Assembly: GCA_035760965.1 (NCBI GenBank)
Contig: DASTRY010000001.1
Location: 1-64,000 of the forward strand
DNA: 64,000 nt
Reading direction: 5' to 3'
Source of the DNA: JADGHX01 sp035760965
GTDB taxonomy: Bacteria > Pseudomonadota > Gammaproteobacteria > Steroidobacterales > Steroidobacteraceae
Shown: positions 25,639 through 35,000 of the stretch, one piece after another
Numbering within the stretch: position 1 is the stretch's first letter
Layout of the letters: each line of letters begins with the position of its first letter
Notes under the pieces: generated by a model
The model's input: only the letters and a program-made list of their open reading frames with translations
Databases searched by the model: none
Told to the model about the DNA's origin: nothing
Program-made: the position numbers and the translations under genes

Positions 25639-27362
25639 GGGGAACCTCGAGGCGCGAAGTACGCGAGCTCGCCGCCGATGATCGTCATCGTCACGCGAGC
25701 TCGCAGTATCTCCCTGTCGGGAACGGTCATTAAATCCCGGTCGAACACGGTGAAATCGGCCTGCTTGCCGACCTCGATGCTGCCGCGTTCACCTTCCTGA
25801 AACGCCGCGTACGCCGGGGCGAGCGTCAGCATCTTCAACGCCTGCGCGCGCGACACGCGCTGCTCGCGATGCCAGCTCGCGTCGGCGAAGCCATCCAGCG
25901 AGCGCCGCGCGACGGCCGCATAGAATTCGATACGAGGATCGCCGACTTCGACCGGCGCGTCAGTACCGGCAGTCACGATGGCGCCGCTGTCGAGCAGCGA
26001 TTTCCACGCGTACGCACCGACGAGCCGCTCGGGTCCGAGACGCTTCGGGGCAAAGAACAGATCGCCGATCGCGTGCGACGGCTGCATCGACGCGATCACG
26101 CCGAGCTTGGCAAAGCGCGGAATGTCCTCGGGACTGAGGATCTGCGCATGCTCGATGCGCCAGCGGGGCTCGGCCACCGCCCGCTCGCTCCGCGGCACGG
26201 CGGCGAACGCCTGCTCGTAGAGATCGAGCATGATGCGATTGCCGCGATCGCCGATCGCATGCGTCTCGATTTGAATGCCGCGCTTCAGCGCCTCACGCAG
26301 AATCGGCGCCAGCGCTTCGGGCTGATTCACGAGCAACCCGGTGCTCGACGGCGAATCGCTGTACGGTGCGAGCAGGGCCGCGCCGCGCGACCCGAGCGCG
26401 CCATCGATGTAGAGCTTGATCGTGCGGACGGTCAGCCGATCGCCGCAACGATTGAGCGCCGCCCCTTCCCTCAGCAACTGCTCGGCATCCTCGCTGGGTC
26501 CGCCGATCGCGTTGTACACGCGCAGCTTGATGCGGCCGCTCGTGTAGAGCCTGCAGAGCAAGTCGACCTCCGAGAACGGCGTGCCGGCGTTCTGCAGCTG
26601 CGTCCAGCCGACGCGCACGCTGCGCGCGGCGCCCACTTCCAGCGCCTTCAGGCGATCCTCGTCCGTCGGCGGCGGCACGTGGCGATAGACGAGCTCCATC
26701 GCGTTGTCGACGAGCATCCCGGTGGGCTCGCCGTTCGCATCCTTCAGTATTTGGCCGCCGGCGGGATTCGGTGTATCGCGATCGATGCCGGCGATCTTCA
26801 GTGCGGCGCTATTTGCCAGCGTGGCGTGCCCGTCGGCACGGCGGAGCACCACCGGGCGATCGGCAACGATCGGGTCGATGTCGGATTTGGAGGGGAATAC
26901 CGCGGGCGACCAGCGCGATTCGATCCAGCCGCGGCCCACGATCCACGGGCTTCCGGGGTGCGCGGCCGCCCATGCCGCGAGCTTCTGTTTCAGCTCGGCG
27001 AGGCTTGCCGTGCCTTGCAGATCGAAGGTCAGCTCGCGCTCGCCAATGCCTTCGAGATGAGCGTGCGAATCGGTGAGCCCGGGAAAGACGGTTTGACCAT
27101 TGAGGTCGATCGTCCTCGCCCCGGCGTGCATCTTCGCCATGGCGCCCGCGTTGCTGCCGACGTATGTGATGCGGCCATCGACGGCGATGACGGCTTCGGC
27201 GTGCGGGTTACGTTCGTCGACGGTGTAGATGTTGCCGTGGAGCAGCGCGAGCGGCTCGGCCGCGCTCGCTCCCGCCGCGGCGGCGACAAGGCCGCAGCCC
27301 ACGAGCAGCGGGCAGATGGACGACCTAAGGGTCGGGGAGCGCCGCGCGGGCACTCCCCGCAT
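25635..27362 (-). CDS. YtcJ-like metal-dependent amidohydrolase
   Basis: Amidohydrolase family 3 protein of 575 residues with a signal peptide (about 1-35). It begins LLHGNIYTVDE after processing, has the HxH motif in GLTDSHAHLEG, and carries DGALGSRGAALL and ETHAIGDRGNR typical of the YtcJ group. Metal ligands look intact. The ATG (27362-27360) shares one base with the parC stop (TGATG), so translation is coupled to parC. Substrate unknown. The open frame continues upstream inside parC, but the signal peptide marks this start. Confidence 0.88.
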   Translation of the reverse strand: MRGVPARRSPTLRSSICPLLVGCGLVAAAAGASAAEPLALLHGNIYTVDERNPHAEAVIAVDGRITYVGSNAGAMAKMHAGARTIDLNGQTVFPGLTDSHAHLEGIGERELTFDLQGTASLAELKQKLAAWAAAHPGSPWIVGRGWIESRWSPAVFPSKSDIDPIVADRPVVLRRADGHATLANSAALKIAGIDRDTPNPAGGQILKDANGEPTGMLVDNAMELVYRHVPPPTDEDRLKALEVGAARSVRVGWTQLQNAGTPFSEVDLLCRLYTSGRIKLRVYNAIGGPSEDAEQLLREGAALNRCGDRLTVRTIKLYIDGALGSRGAALLAPYSDSPSSTGLLVNQPEALAPILREALKRGIQIETHAIGDRGNRIMLDLYEQAFAAVPRSERAVAEPRWRIEHAQILSPEDIPRFAKLGVIASMQPSHAIGDLFFAPKRLGPERLVGAYAWKSLLDSGAIVTAGTDAPVEVGDPRIEFYAAVARRSLDGFADASWHREQRVSRAQALKMLTLAPAYAAFQEGERGSIEVGKQADFTVFDRDLMTVPDREILRARVTMTIIGGELAYFAPRGSP

Positions 27363-29611
27363 CACGCCGGCAAGCCTTCCAGGCGATCGATGTCGCGCCA
27401 GCCCCGCATCAGCACGGCGCCGCGCTGGGCGCGCTGGCCCTTGTACTCCTTGAGGTCTCCCCACTCGAGTGTCTTCTGCTTGTCGCCCGACCACAGCACC
27501 AGCTTCCCGTTCGGCGGCACCACGGCCACGGCCTTGAGCGTTTCCTCGCGGGAGGCAGCCTTCTTGCCCGGAATGTCGAAGATCTTGTTGCCCTTGCCGC
27601 GCGGCATCTCGGGCAGATCCTTGACCACGAAGGCGAGCATCTTGCCTTCGCTGTTCACGGCGCACACCAGCGAATCCGGCGAAGCGACGAAGGCGGGCGG
27701 CAAGGCGAGCGAGCTCTCCGGCACGTTCAGCACGGTCTTGCCGGCGCGCCGATCGGTGATCAGCTCCTTCAACCGCACTGTGAACCCGTAGCCGGCATCG
27801 CTCGCGAGCAGCCACAGATCCTCGGGCTCGCCCATCATCACGCCGACGAACTTCGCGCCGTCCGGCGGATTCAAGCGGCCCGAGAGCGGCTCGCCATTGC
27901 CGCGCGCAGACGGCAGCGAGTGCGCGGGCAGCGCGTACGTGCGCCCGGTGCTGTCGAGGAACACGGCCTGTTGCAGGCTCTGGCCGCGGGCAACGCCCTG
28001 GAATCCGTCGCCCGTTTTGTAGGACAGCGCGCGCGGATCGATCTCGTGCCCCTTCGCCGAGCGCATGAAGCCGCCGGTGGACAGGATCACAGTGACCGGC
28101 TCCTTCGCGATGAGCGCCGTCTCGTCGATGGCGACGGCCGCCTCGCGCTCGATGATCCGCGTGCGGCGCTCGTCGCCGTACTTCTCCGCGTCCGCGGCGA
28201 TCTCGTTCGCGACGAGCTTGCGCAGCTTCGCCTTGCTCTTCAGCACCGCTTCGATTTCTTCCTGCTCCTGCGACAGCGCCTTCTGCTCCTCGCGGATCTT
28301 CATCTCCTCGAGCTTCGCGAGGTGGCGCAGCTTCGTTTCGAGGATCGCCTCGGCCTGCTCTTCGGAGAGCTTGAAGCGCTTCATCAGGATCGGCTTCGGC
28401 TCATCCTCGCGACGGATGATCTTGATGACCTCGTCGAGGTTCAGATAGACCGCGAGCAGGCCGGCGAGGATGTGCAGGCGTTTCGTGACCCTCTCGAGGC
28501 GGTGCTGCAGGCGGCGCGTAACCGTCGCGATCCGGAAATCGAGCCATTCGGACAGGATGCCCTTCAGGCCCGTCACCTTCGGCCGGCCGTCGAGCCCGAT
28601 GATGTTCAGGTTGACGCGATAGTTGCGCTCGAGGTCGGTGGTGGCGAAGAGGTGGTTCATCACCTCCACCATGTCCACGCGGCTCGAGCGCGGAATGATC
28701 ACGAGGCGCGTCGGGTTCTCGTGATCCGACTCGTCGCGCACGTCCTCGATCATCGGCAGCTTCTTCGCGCGCATCTGCTCGGCGATCTGCTCGAACACGC
28801 GGCTGCCGGACACCTGATGCGGGAACGCGGTGATGACGGCGTTGCCGTCCTCGATCTCGTACGTGGCGCGCGCCTTGAAGCTGCCGACGCCCTTCTCGTA
28901 GAACTCGACGAGATCGCTGCGAGGGGAAATGATCTCCGCTCCCGTCGGCAGGTCCGGCCCTTTGATGTGCTTCATCAACTGGCGCGTCGTCGCGTCGGGC
29001 TCTTCGAGCAGGTGAATGCACGCCGCCGCGACTTCACGCAGGTTGTGCGGCGGAATGTCCGTCGCCATGCCGACGGCGATGCCCGACGTGCCATTCAGCA
29101 GCACGTTCGGCAGGCGCGCCGGCAGAAATGCCGGCTCTTCCATCGTGCCGTCGAAGTTCGGCGTCCAGTCGACGGTGCCGTGCGCGAGCTCGGAGAGCAG
29201 CACCTCGGCGTACTTCGTGAGCTTCGCCTCGGTGTAGCGCATGGCCGCGAACGACTTGGGATCGTCTTGCGAGCCCCAGTTGCCCTGCCCGTCCACGATC
29301 GGATAGCGATACGAGAACGGCTGCGCCATCAGCACCATGGCTTCGTAGCAGGCGCTGTCGCCGTGCGGATGGAACTTGCCGATGACGTCGCCGACCGTGC
29401 GTGCCGACTTCTTGTGCTTGTTGACGGACGCGAGCCCGAGCTCGCTCATCGCATAGATGATGCGACGTTGCACGGGCTTCAGCCCGTCGCCGAGCGCGGG
29501 CAGCGCGCGGTCGAGGATGACGTACATCGAGTAATCGAGGTACGCCTTCTCGGTGAAGGCCCGGAGCGGTTGCTTCTCGATGCCTTCGAAGTTCAGTTCT
29601 TGCTCGTCCAT
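27362..29611 (-). CDS. parC: DNA topoisomerase IV subunit A
   Basis: Breakage-reunion subunit of the chromosome decatenase. It has 749 residues. The quinolone-resistance region reads [12 protein letters not shown], identical to the sensitive E. coli form at the key Ser and Glu. The active-site Tyr is in the [12 protein letters not shown] region, and a C-terminal beta-pinwheel follows at about 490-749. It lies 38 bp after parE and just before three amidohydrolases in the same direction. Confidence 0.96.
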   Translation of the reverse strand: MDEQELNFEGIEKQPLRAFTEKAYLDYSMYVILDRALPALGDGLKPVQRRIIYAMSELGLASVNKHKKSARTVGDVIGKFHPHGDSACYEAMVLMAQPFSYRYPIVDGQGNWGSQDDPKSFAAMRYTEAKLTKYAEVLLSELAHGTVDWTPNFDGTMEEPAFLPARLPNVLLNGTSGIAVGMATDIPPHNLREVAAACIHLLEEPDATTRQLMKHIKGPDLPTGAEIISPRSDLVEFYEKGVGSFKARATYEIEDGNAVITAFPHQVSGSRVFEQIAEQMRAKKLPMIEDVRDESDHENPTRLVIIPRSSRVDMVEVMNHLFATTDLERNYRVNLNIIGLDGRPKVTGLKGILSEWLDFRIATVTRRLQHRLERVTKRLHILAGLLAVYLNLDEVIKIIRREDEPKPILMKRFKLSEEQAEAILETKLRHLAKLEEMKIREEQKALSQEQEEIEAVLKSKAKLRKLVANEIAADAEKYGDERRTRIIEREAAVAIDETALIAKEPVTVILSTGGFMRSAKGHEIDPRALSYKTGDGFQGVARGQSLQQAVFLDSTGRTYALPAHSLPSARGNGEPLSGRLNPPDGAKFVGVMMGEPEDLWLLASDAGYGFTVRLKELITDRRAGKTVLNVPESSLALPPAFVASPDSLVCAVNSEGKMLAFVVKDLPEMPRGKGNKIFDIPGKKAASREETLKAVAVVPPNGKLVLWSGDKQKTLEWGDLKEYKGQRAQRGAVLMRGWRDIDRLEGLPA

Positions 29612-29649
29612 CGTCTATCCCGGGGCGGTGCAACCACCCCCAAAGAAAA

Positions 29650-31542
29650 TTAGACCTGCACGTCGGCCAGGTTGCCCTTCTCCTCGAGCCATTCGCGCCG
29701 GTCGGATGCCCGCTTCTTGGCGAGCAGCTTGTCCATGAGTTGATCGGTCTCGTCTTGCGCGTCGACGGTGAGCTGCACGAGCCGGCGCGTTGCGGGGTGG
29801 ATGGTCGTTTCGCGCAGCTGCGCGGGGTTCATTTCGCCCAGGCCTTTGAAGCGCGTGACCGTCGGGCGCGTACGCGGATTCTGCGCCTCGATCTTCTTCA
29901 GCAGCGCATCGCGCTCGGTGTCGTCGAGCGCATAGTACACCTGCTTGCCGGCATCGATGCGATAGAGCGGCGGCATCGCGACGTACACGTGTCCGCGCAG
30001 CACGAGCGGCCGGAAGTGCCGCAGAAACAGCGCGCACAGGAGCGTCGCGATGTGCTGTCCGTCCGAGTCCGCATCCGCGAGGATGCAGATCTTGTGATAG
30101 CGCAGGTTCGACAGGTCGCTCGAGCCGGGCTCGATGCCGAGCGCCACGCTGATGTCGTGCACTTCCTGCGACGCGGCGATCGCGTGATGATCCAGCTCCC
30201 ACGTGTTCAGGATCTTGCCGCGCAGAGGCATGATCGCCTGGAAATCGCGGTCGCGCGCCTGCTTGGCGGAGCCGCCGGCCGAGTCACCCTCGACCAGGAA
30301 GAGCTCGCTGCGCTTGGGATCCTGGTTCACGCAATCGGCTAGCTTGCCCGGCAGCGCGGGCCCCGCGGCGATGCGCTTGCGCACGACCTTCTGCGAGGCT
30401 TTCACGCGCTCCTGCGCGTTCTCGATGGCAAACTGCGCGATCTTCTCGCCGGCATCCGGGTGGCGGTTCAGCCAGAACGTCATCGAGTCGCGCGCGTAGG
30501 TCTCGACGAGGGGCGCGGCATCGCGCGAGGCGAGGCGCTCCTTCATCTGGCCGGCGAACTGCGGCTCGTGAATCTTCAGCGACAGGACGAAGCACACCTT
30601 CGTCCACACGTCTTCCGGCGTCAGCTTGATGCCGCGCGGAATGAGATTGCGGAACTCGCAGAACTCGCGCACCGCCTGCGTCACGCCCGCGCGCAGGCCG
30701 TTCACGTGCGTGCCGCCCTCGATCGTCGGAATGAGGTTGACGTAGCTCTCCGCGACGACGTTCTCCGCGTCGGGCGCCCAGCAGATCGCGTAGTCGATGT
30801 TGTCGTTCTCGTGCTCGCTCTTGCCCGCGATGGGCTCGGCCGGAATGCGCTCGACCTTGCCGAGCTCCTCGAGGAGGTACGCGCCGAGATCGCCCGAGTA
30901 GAACCACTCGTCCTTCTCGCCCGTCGCCTCGTTGAAGAACTTCACGCGCAGGCCGGGACAGAGCACCGCCTTCGCCTTCAACACGTGCTTCAACTGCGGC
31001 ACGGAGAACTTGTCCGAGTCGAAGAACTTCGGATCGGGCCAGAAGCGCACGGTCGTGCCGGTGTTGCGCTGGCCGACGGTGCCGACCACTTCGAGCTTCG
31101 AGGCGACTTTGCCGTCCTTGAAGCTGATGTTGTATTCCTTGCCGCCGCGCTTCACGTTGCACTCGAGGTGCTTCGAGAGCGCGTTCACGACGGAGACGCC
31201 GACGCCGTGCAGACCGCCGGAGTACTGGTAGGTCTTGTCGGAGAACTTACCGCCCGCGTGCAGACGCGTGAGGATGAGCTCGACGCCGCTCACCTTCTCC
31301 TTCGGATGGGTGTCGACGGGCATGCCGCGGCCGTCGTCCGCCACTTCGAGAGAATTGTCCTTGTACAGGGTGACGCTGATCTCTTTGCAGTAGCCCGCGA
31401 GCGCCTCGTCGACGCTGTTGTCGATGACCTCGTGCGCCAGGTGATTCGGGCGCGAGGTGTGGGTGTACATGCCCGGCCGGCGCCGCACGGGCTCCAGGCC
31501 GCTCAGGACTTCGATGTCGGATGCGGTGTACGACTGGCTCAT
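29650..31542 (-). CDS. parE: DNA topoisomerase IV subunit B
   Basis: ATPase subunit of topoisomerase IV, 630 residues. The GHKL ATP-binding elements are visible as EVIDNSVDEAL, DDGRGMPVD and GGLHGVGVSVVNAL. The TOPRIM region contains LVEGDSAGGSAKQ and ADADSDGQH. The downstream partner parC, with the length and PLYR-containing C-terminus, indicates ParE rather than GyrB. A promoter candidate lies 64 bp upstream. Confidence 0.96.
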   Translation of the reverse strand: MSQSYTASDIEVLSGLEPVRRRPGMYTHTSRPNHLAHEVIDNSVDEALAGYCKEISVTLYKDNSLEVADDGRGMPVDTHPKEKVSGVELILTRLHAGGKFSDKTYQYSGGLHGVGVSVVNALSKHLECNVKRGGKEYNISFKDGKVASKLEVVGTVGQRNTGTTVRFWPDPKFFDSDKFSVPQLKHVLKAKAVLCPGLRVKFFNEATGEKDEWFYSGDLGAYLLEELGKVERIPAEPIAGKSEHENDNIDYAICWAPDAENVVAESYVNLIPTIEGGTHVNGLRAGVTQAVREFCEFRNLIPRGIKLTPEDVWTKVCFVLSLKIHEPQFAGQMKERLASRDAAPLVETYARDSMTFWLNRHPDAGEKIAQFAIENAQERVKASQKVVRKRIAAGPALPGKLADCVNQDPKRSELFLVEGDSAGGSAKQARDRDFQAIMPLRGKILNTWELDHHAIAASQEVHDISVALGIEPGSSDLSNLRYHKICILADADSDGQHIATLLCALFLRHFRPLVLRGHVYVAMPPLYRIDAGKQVYYALDDTERDALLKKIEAQNPRTRPTVTRFKGLGEMNPAQLRETTIHPATRRLVQLTVDAQDETDQLMDKLLAKKRASDRREWLEEKGNLADVQV

Positions 31543-31605
31543 CCGGCCTCAAATAATTGACGCAAAAGAAAAAAGAGACGCGCGCTGTCAGACACGCGGG
31601 CCGGG

Positions 31606-31638
31606 AATATAGCAAGAAATTTACAGTGAGCACTCACT
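31606..31638 (-). promoter_or_regulatory. Candidate extended -10 promoter and inverted repeat upstream of parE
   Basis: On the minus strand TGCTATATT gives an extended -10 box (TATATT at 31611-31606). Immediately upstream, AGTGAG (31625-31630) and CTCACT (31633-31638) form perfect arms around CA, in the place where a -35 box or regulator would sit. The rest of the 286-bp gap 31543-31828 shows nothing else recognisable. Confidence 0.45.
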
Positions 31639-31828
31639 TCATTCGGGCTCTCCCGCAGCCGTGCGGCAGCCCTGAAGGCCTGCACGACGCGTGAGTACTC
31701 GATGAGGGTGAGCGCCGAGCCGTGGGCTCCCGCGGTGCTCGATGCCGCTTGCCGACGCGGCCCGCGCGCGACTTCGACCCGCTTCGAGCGCCGAAATTCC
31801 GAAGGGGTTTGGGGCGCCGCGACGGAGT

Positions 31829-32413
31829 TCAGCTCAGGTCCGCGAGCAGCGAATCTCGAACGGCTGGCGGAACGGCCTCTACGGTGTGTCGATAGGCCTC
31901 GTGATCCACACCGACGGCGAGCGCGGCGCCCGCTCTCAACGCCGCCACCATCTCCGGAGTCAGCTCGAAGCGCAGGAAGTGCACCGACGAGGTCTTCTCC
32001 TCGTTCTCCCGCTCGAGATCCTCGTCCGCGATCGCGAACACGCGTTCGTGCCCCGCGACCTGCACCCAGCAGCGCGCCTCGATGCCCTTCAGCCTCGCGA
32101 GCTGCACCCGCCGCTCGCGCTCGTCCGGGAACTCGATGAGCAGGGTCACTTTCCAGTTGCTGCCGTCGGGAATGAGCGGGTTGTAGGCCGACAGCTCGTC
32201 CTCAATGCCTTCCGGCTCGAAGATGCGCTCGGCGCGCAGCATCTCCTGGATCTGGTACTGGATCGTCAGCCGGTCCTCGAACAGCCAGGTCATGTTCGGC
32301 CCGACCGGGACGGCGCGGTTCTTCTTGTGCTCGAGCACGCGCGCGCGAAACGCCGGCCGCTGGCGGGCGTACTGTTCCAGAGACATGAGGTCGGTGGTGG
32401 CAAGCTTTTCCAT
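31829..32413 (-). CDS. DUF3501 family protein
   Basis: A 194-residue protein of the DUF3501 family, function unknown. It starts MEKLATTDLMSLEQYARQR and contains VGPNMTWLFEDRLTIQYQI, the family signature stretch. No transmembrane segments or cysteine clusters are seen. It follows the Fe-S oxidoreductase by 14 bp. The rubrerythrin / Fe-S protein / DUF3501 order recurs in proteobacteria, suggesting a joint role in peroxide or iron handling; that role is inference. Confidence 0.85.
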   Translation of the reverse strand: MEKLATTDLMSLEQYARQRPAFRARVLEHKKNRAVPVGPNMTWLFEDRLTIQYQIQEMLRAERIFEPEGIEDELSAYNPLIPDGSNWKVTLLIEFPDERERRVQLARLKGIEARCWVQVAGHERVFAIADEDLERENEEKTSSVHFLRFELTPEMVAALRAGAALAVGVDHEAYRHTVEAVPPAVRDSLLADLS

Positions 32414-32427
32414 GGCGGCAGTCCGGA

Positions 32428-33948
32428 TCAGATTCCGTAAGCGATGCGCAAGAGCTTCAACGGATGGGTCGGGGGCTTCGGTTCCGTGAGTCCGCTTTCG
32501 ATCTGCCGACCCGCCATCGGGCAGTCGCTCGCGTAGTACGCAGGCTTCGCGTTCTCGACCCGCGTCATGACGGGGCGCCCGATCTTCACCGACGCCGCGC
32601 GGAACTCCTTCTTCACCGCATAGGTGCCGTTGTGGCCGGAGCATCGCTCGATGACGTCGACCGTCGTGTCCGGTACGAGCTTCAGCAGATCGCGGGTCTT
32701 CAGGCCGATGTTCTGCACGCGCAGGTGGCAGGGCACGTGGTAGCTCACCTTGCCGAGCGGCTGCTTGAAGTCCGTGCGCAAGAGGCCGGCGCGATGCCGC
32801 AGCATCAGGTACTCGAACGGATCGAAGATGCGCGAGCGCACGGTCTGCACGGCCGCATCGTCCGGAAACATGAGCGGCAGCTCTTGCTTGAACATCAGCA
32901 CGCACGAGGGGATCGGCGCGACGATGTCGTAGCCGTCCTCGATCGCCTTCATGAGCTGCGGGATGTTGCGTTCCTTGTTGGCCGCGACCGCCTCGAGATC
33001 GCCCAATTCGAGCTTGGGCATGCCGCAGCAGACCTCTTTCGCGACGAGTCGCACTTCGATGCCGTTGTGCTCGAAGACCGCGACGAGATCGACGGCGAGG
33101 TCGGGATGATTGCGGTTGCCGTAGCAGGTGGTGAAGAGCGCAACCTTGCCGCGAACGGACGGAACGGCCTGCGGCGTTGCCGGCGCGGCGGCCACCGCGG
33201 GCTGAAGGCCGCTGCTTCGATCGGCGTCCGCGCGCTCATGCAGAGCGGCAGCTTCGAGCGACGCCTCCGAGCCATTCGACGGGGCCGGCACCGCCGATCC
33301 GGCGGGATTCGACGCCGGCGAAGCACCGCTGACGGCATCTCTCCCGTTCCCACCCGTCGTGCCTATCCGATCGCGCAACTGCTTGCGCGCCGTGTTCGAG
33401 TAGTACTTCGGAATCGGCGCCGTCCTGTCGACGCGCAAGGTCTTCTCGAGCAGTGCGCGCCCCGGCGCGGACGCATTCACGGCGTTCACCACTTCGGCCA
33501 CGACGGGAATGCCGGCGATCTTGCCGACGGTATCCGTCGACGCGAGCACCTGGTTGCGAAAGCCGATGCCTTCCTTCTTCGCGTGCACGGCCTTCGCGCG
33601 CAGCATCAGATGCGGGAAATCCACGTTCCACGGATGCGGCGGAACGTACGGACACTTGGTCATGAAGCACATGTCACAGAGGTAACAGTGATCCACGACC
33701 TCCCAGAACACCTTCTTGTCGACACCATCGACCTCGCCGGTCGATGACTCGTCCACCGCGTCGAACAGCGTCGGAAACGCGTTGCACAGGCTGAAGCAGC
33801 GCCGGCATCCGTGACAGATGTCGAACACGCGCTCCAATTCCTTGGTGAGCGCCGCCTCGTCGTAGAACGCCGGATTCTTCCAGTCGAGCGGGTGGCGCGT
33901 CGGCGCTTCGAGACTGCCTTCGCGACCGCCGGGTACGGATGAGCTCAT
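32428..33948 (-). CDS. GlpC-like Fe-S oxidoreductase with two CCG-type domains
   Basis: Heterodisulfide-reductase-related protein, 506 residues. It has two 4Fe-4S ferredoxin clusters, CHGCRRCFSLC (about residues 45-55) and CYLCDMCFMTKCP (about 87-99). The C-terminal half holds two cysteine-rich domains: the first has the full KEVCCGMPK motif, the second reads IERCSGHNG where CCG is usual, so one ligand is replaced by Ser. Between clusters and CCG domains sits an Ala/Ser/Pro-rich insert of about 75 residues (roughly 200-275). It probably passes electrons to or from rubrerythrin; the donor is unknown. Start ATG 33948 (MSSSVPGG). Confidence 0.85.
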   Translation of the reverse strand: MSSSVPGGREGSLEAPTRHPLDWKNPAFYDEAALTKELERVFDICHGCRRCFSLCNAFPTLFDAVDESSTGEVDGVDKKVFWEVVDHCYLCDMCFMTKCPYVPPHPWNVDFPHLMLRAKAVHAKKEGIGFRNQVLASTDTVGKIAGIPVVAEVVNAVNASAPGRALLEKTLRVDRTAPIPKYYSNTARKQLRDRIGTTGGNGRDAVSGASPASNPAGSAVPAPSNGSEASLEAAALHERADADRSSGLQPAVAAAPATPQAVPSVRGKVALFTTCYGNRNHPDLAVDLVAVFEHNGIEVRLVAKEVCCGMPKLELGDLEAVAANKERNIPQLMKAIEDGYDIVAPIPSCVLMFKQELPLMFPDDAAVQTVRSRIFDPFEYLMLRHRAGLLRTDFKQPLGKVSYHVPCHLRVQNIGLKTRDLLKLVPDTTVDVIERCSGHNGTYAVKKEFRAASVKIGRPVMTRVENAKPAYYASDCPMAGRQIESGLTEPKPPTHPLKLLRIAYGI

Positions 33949-34121
33949 CTGCTGCTTCGGTGCTGAACGGAGGGCTGCGGCTGCGCACACCGCCGGCAGC
34001 CCGAATGAGCGCTGCGGCAGGCCGGGCCTTGCGCCTGCAAGGCCCGGCCCCGGCAACCGCTCGCCATCCGCTCATTGCGGATGGTGGCCTTCAGCTCAGT
34101 GGAGCCGCGACGGCGCGGTCG

Positions 34122-34538
34122 TCAGATCGCGTCCAGCGCTTTCTGGAAGCGGTTGGCGTGCGACCGCTCGGCTTTCGCCAGCGTCTCGAACCAGTCCGCG
34201 ATCTCGTTGAAGCCTTCCTCGCGCGCCTGCTTCGCCATGCCCGGGTACATGTCGGTGTACTCGTGGGTTTCGCCGGCGATGGCGGCCTTCAGGTTCAGCT
34301 TGGTGTCGCCGATCGGCAGGCCCGTGGCCGGGTCGCCCACCTGCTCGAGGTACTCGAGGTGGCCGTGCGCGTGCCCGGTCTCGCCTTCCGCCGTCGAGCG
34401 GAAAACGGCCGACACGTCGTTGTAACCTTCGACGTCCGCCTTGGCTGCGAAGTACAGATAGCGACGGTTTGCCTGCGATTCGCCTGCGAACGCGTCCTTC
34501 AGGTTCTTCTCGGTCTTGGTGCCCTTGAGATTTGCCAC
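34122..34538 (-). CDS. Rubrerythrin-like diiron protein
   Basis: Ferritin-like diiron protein of 138 residues, predicted peroxide reductase. The N-terminus [20 protein letters not shown] carries the first Glu ligand, and [16 protein letters not shown] and [14 protein letters not shown] supply the others. There is no C-terminal rubredoxin CxxC domain, so this is the erythrin-type short form; electrons may come from the adjacent Fe-S protein. The start is a GTG (34538) with the ribosome site GAGGAG 10 nt upstream. It heads the three-gene operon. Confidence 0.9.
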   Translation of the reverse strand: MANLKGTKTEKNLKDAFAGESQANRRYLYFAAKADVEGYNDVSAVFRSTAEGETGHAHGHLEYLEQVGDPATGLPIGDTKLNLKAAIAGETHEYTDMYPGMAKQAREEGFNEIADWFETLAKAERSHANRFQKALDAI

Positions 34539-34605
34539 TGCCGTTACTCCTCAATTGAAGCTCATTCGCCCTCCGCTCCTCATGAGCATCGTGCGAAGTC
34601 ACTCG

Positions 34606-34620
34606 TTAGACTGGGTCTAA
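34606..34620. promoter_or_regulatory. Palindromic operator candidate for the rubrerythrin operon
   Basis: TTAGACTGGGTCTAA has perfect 6-bp arms (TTAGAC / GTCTAA) around TGG. It lies at about +5 to +19 of the predicted rubrerythrin transcript, a position typical of a repressor roadblock. The regulator is not identified. Confidence 0.55.
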
Positions 34621-34631
34621 TGTGGGGCGTG

Positions 34632-34660
34632 ACTCTATGCCCCGCCTTGCGAACCGTCAA
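34632..34660 (-). promoter_or_regulatory. Sigma-70-type promoter of the rubrerythrin operon
   Basis: On the minus strand TTGACG (34660-34655), a 17-bp spacer, then TAGAGT (34637-34632). Expected start of transcription is near 34625, giving a leader of about 87 nt before the GTG. Confidence 0.65.
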
Positions 34661-34728
34661 CGGGGTGTACGAAGCGTCGACGCGGTGTATAAGGTGCGCG
34701 CCCTCGCGCTCAGAGCTTCCGCCGGACA

Positions 34729-34995
34729 GTGCCCACCGATCCTCAAGAACCCGATTTCGAGCAGGCGCTCAGCGAGCTCGAAAAGCTCGTCGAACGTCTC
34801 GAGCGCGGCGATTTGCCGCTCGATGAGGCGCTGCAGACCTTCGAGCGCGGCGTCGCGCTGACCCGCCACTGTCAGAGCGCGCTCAAAGCAGCCCAGCAGA
34901 AGGTCGAGATTCTGCTCAAGAAGAGCGGGCGCGCAGAGCTGCAGCCCTTCACCGGCACCGAGCCGGAGGACGCAGCGGGCGCCGACGAGTCCTAG
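34729..34995 (+). CDS. xseB: Exodeoxyribonuclease VII small subunit
   Basis: Small helical subunit of ExoVII, which degrades single-stranded DNA. It has 88 residues with the family core [20 protein letters not shown] and [12 protein letters not shown]. The start appears to be a GTG at 34729. It precedes ispA by 5 bp, and xseB-ispA-dxs is the classical order. The large subunit xseA is not in this window. Confidence 0.94.
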   Translation: MPTDPQEPDFEQALSELEKLVERLERGDLPLDEALQTFERGVALTRHCQSALKAAQQKVEILLKKSGRAELQPFTGTEPEDAAGADES

Positions 34996-35000
34996 CGGCG

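Noticed and set aside
25635..27815. YtcJ-like protein fused to upstream sequence in parC
   Set aside because: The first 151 codons are an out-of-frame reading of parC; the signal peptide marks the start at 27362.
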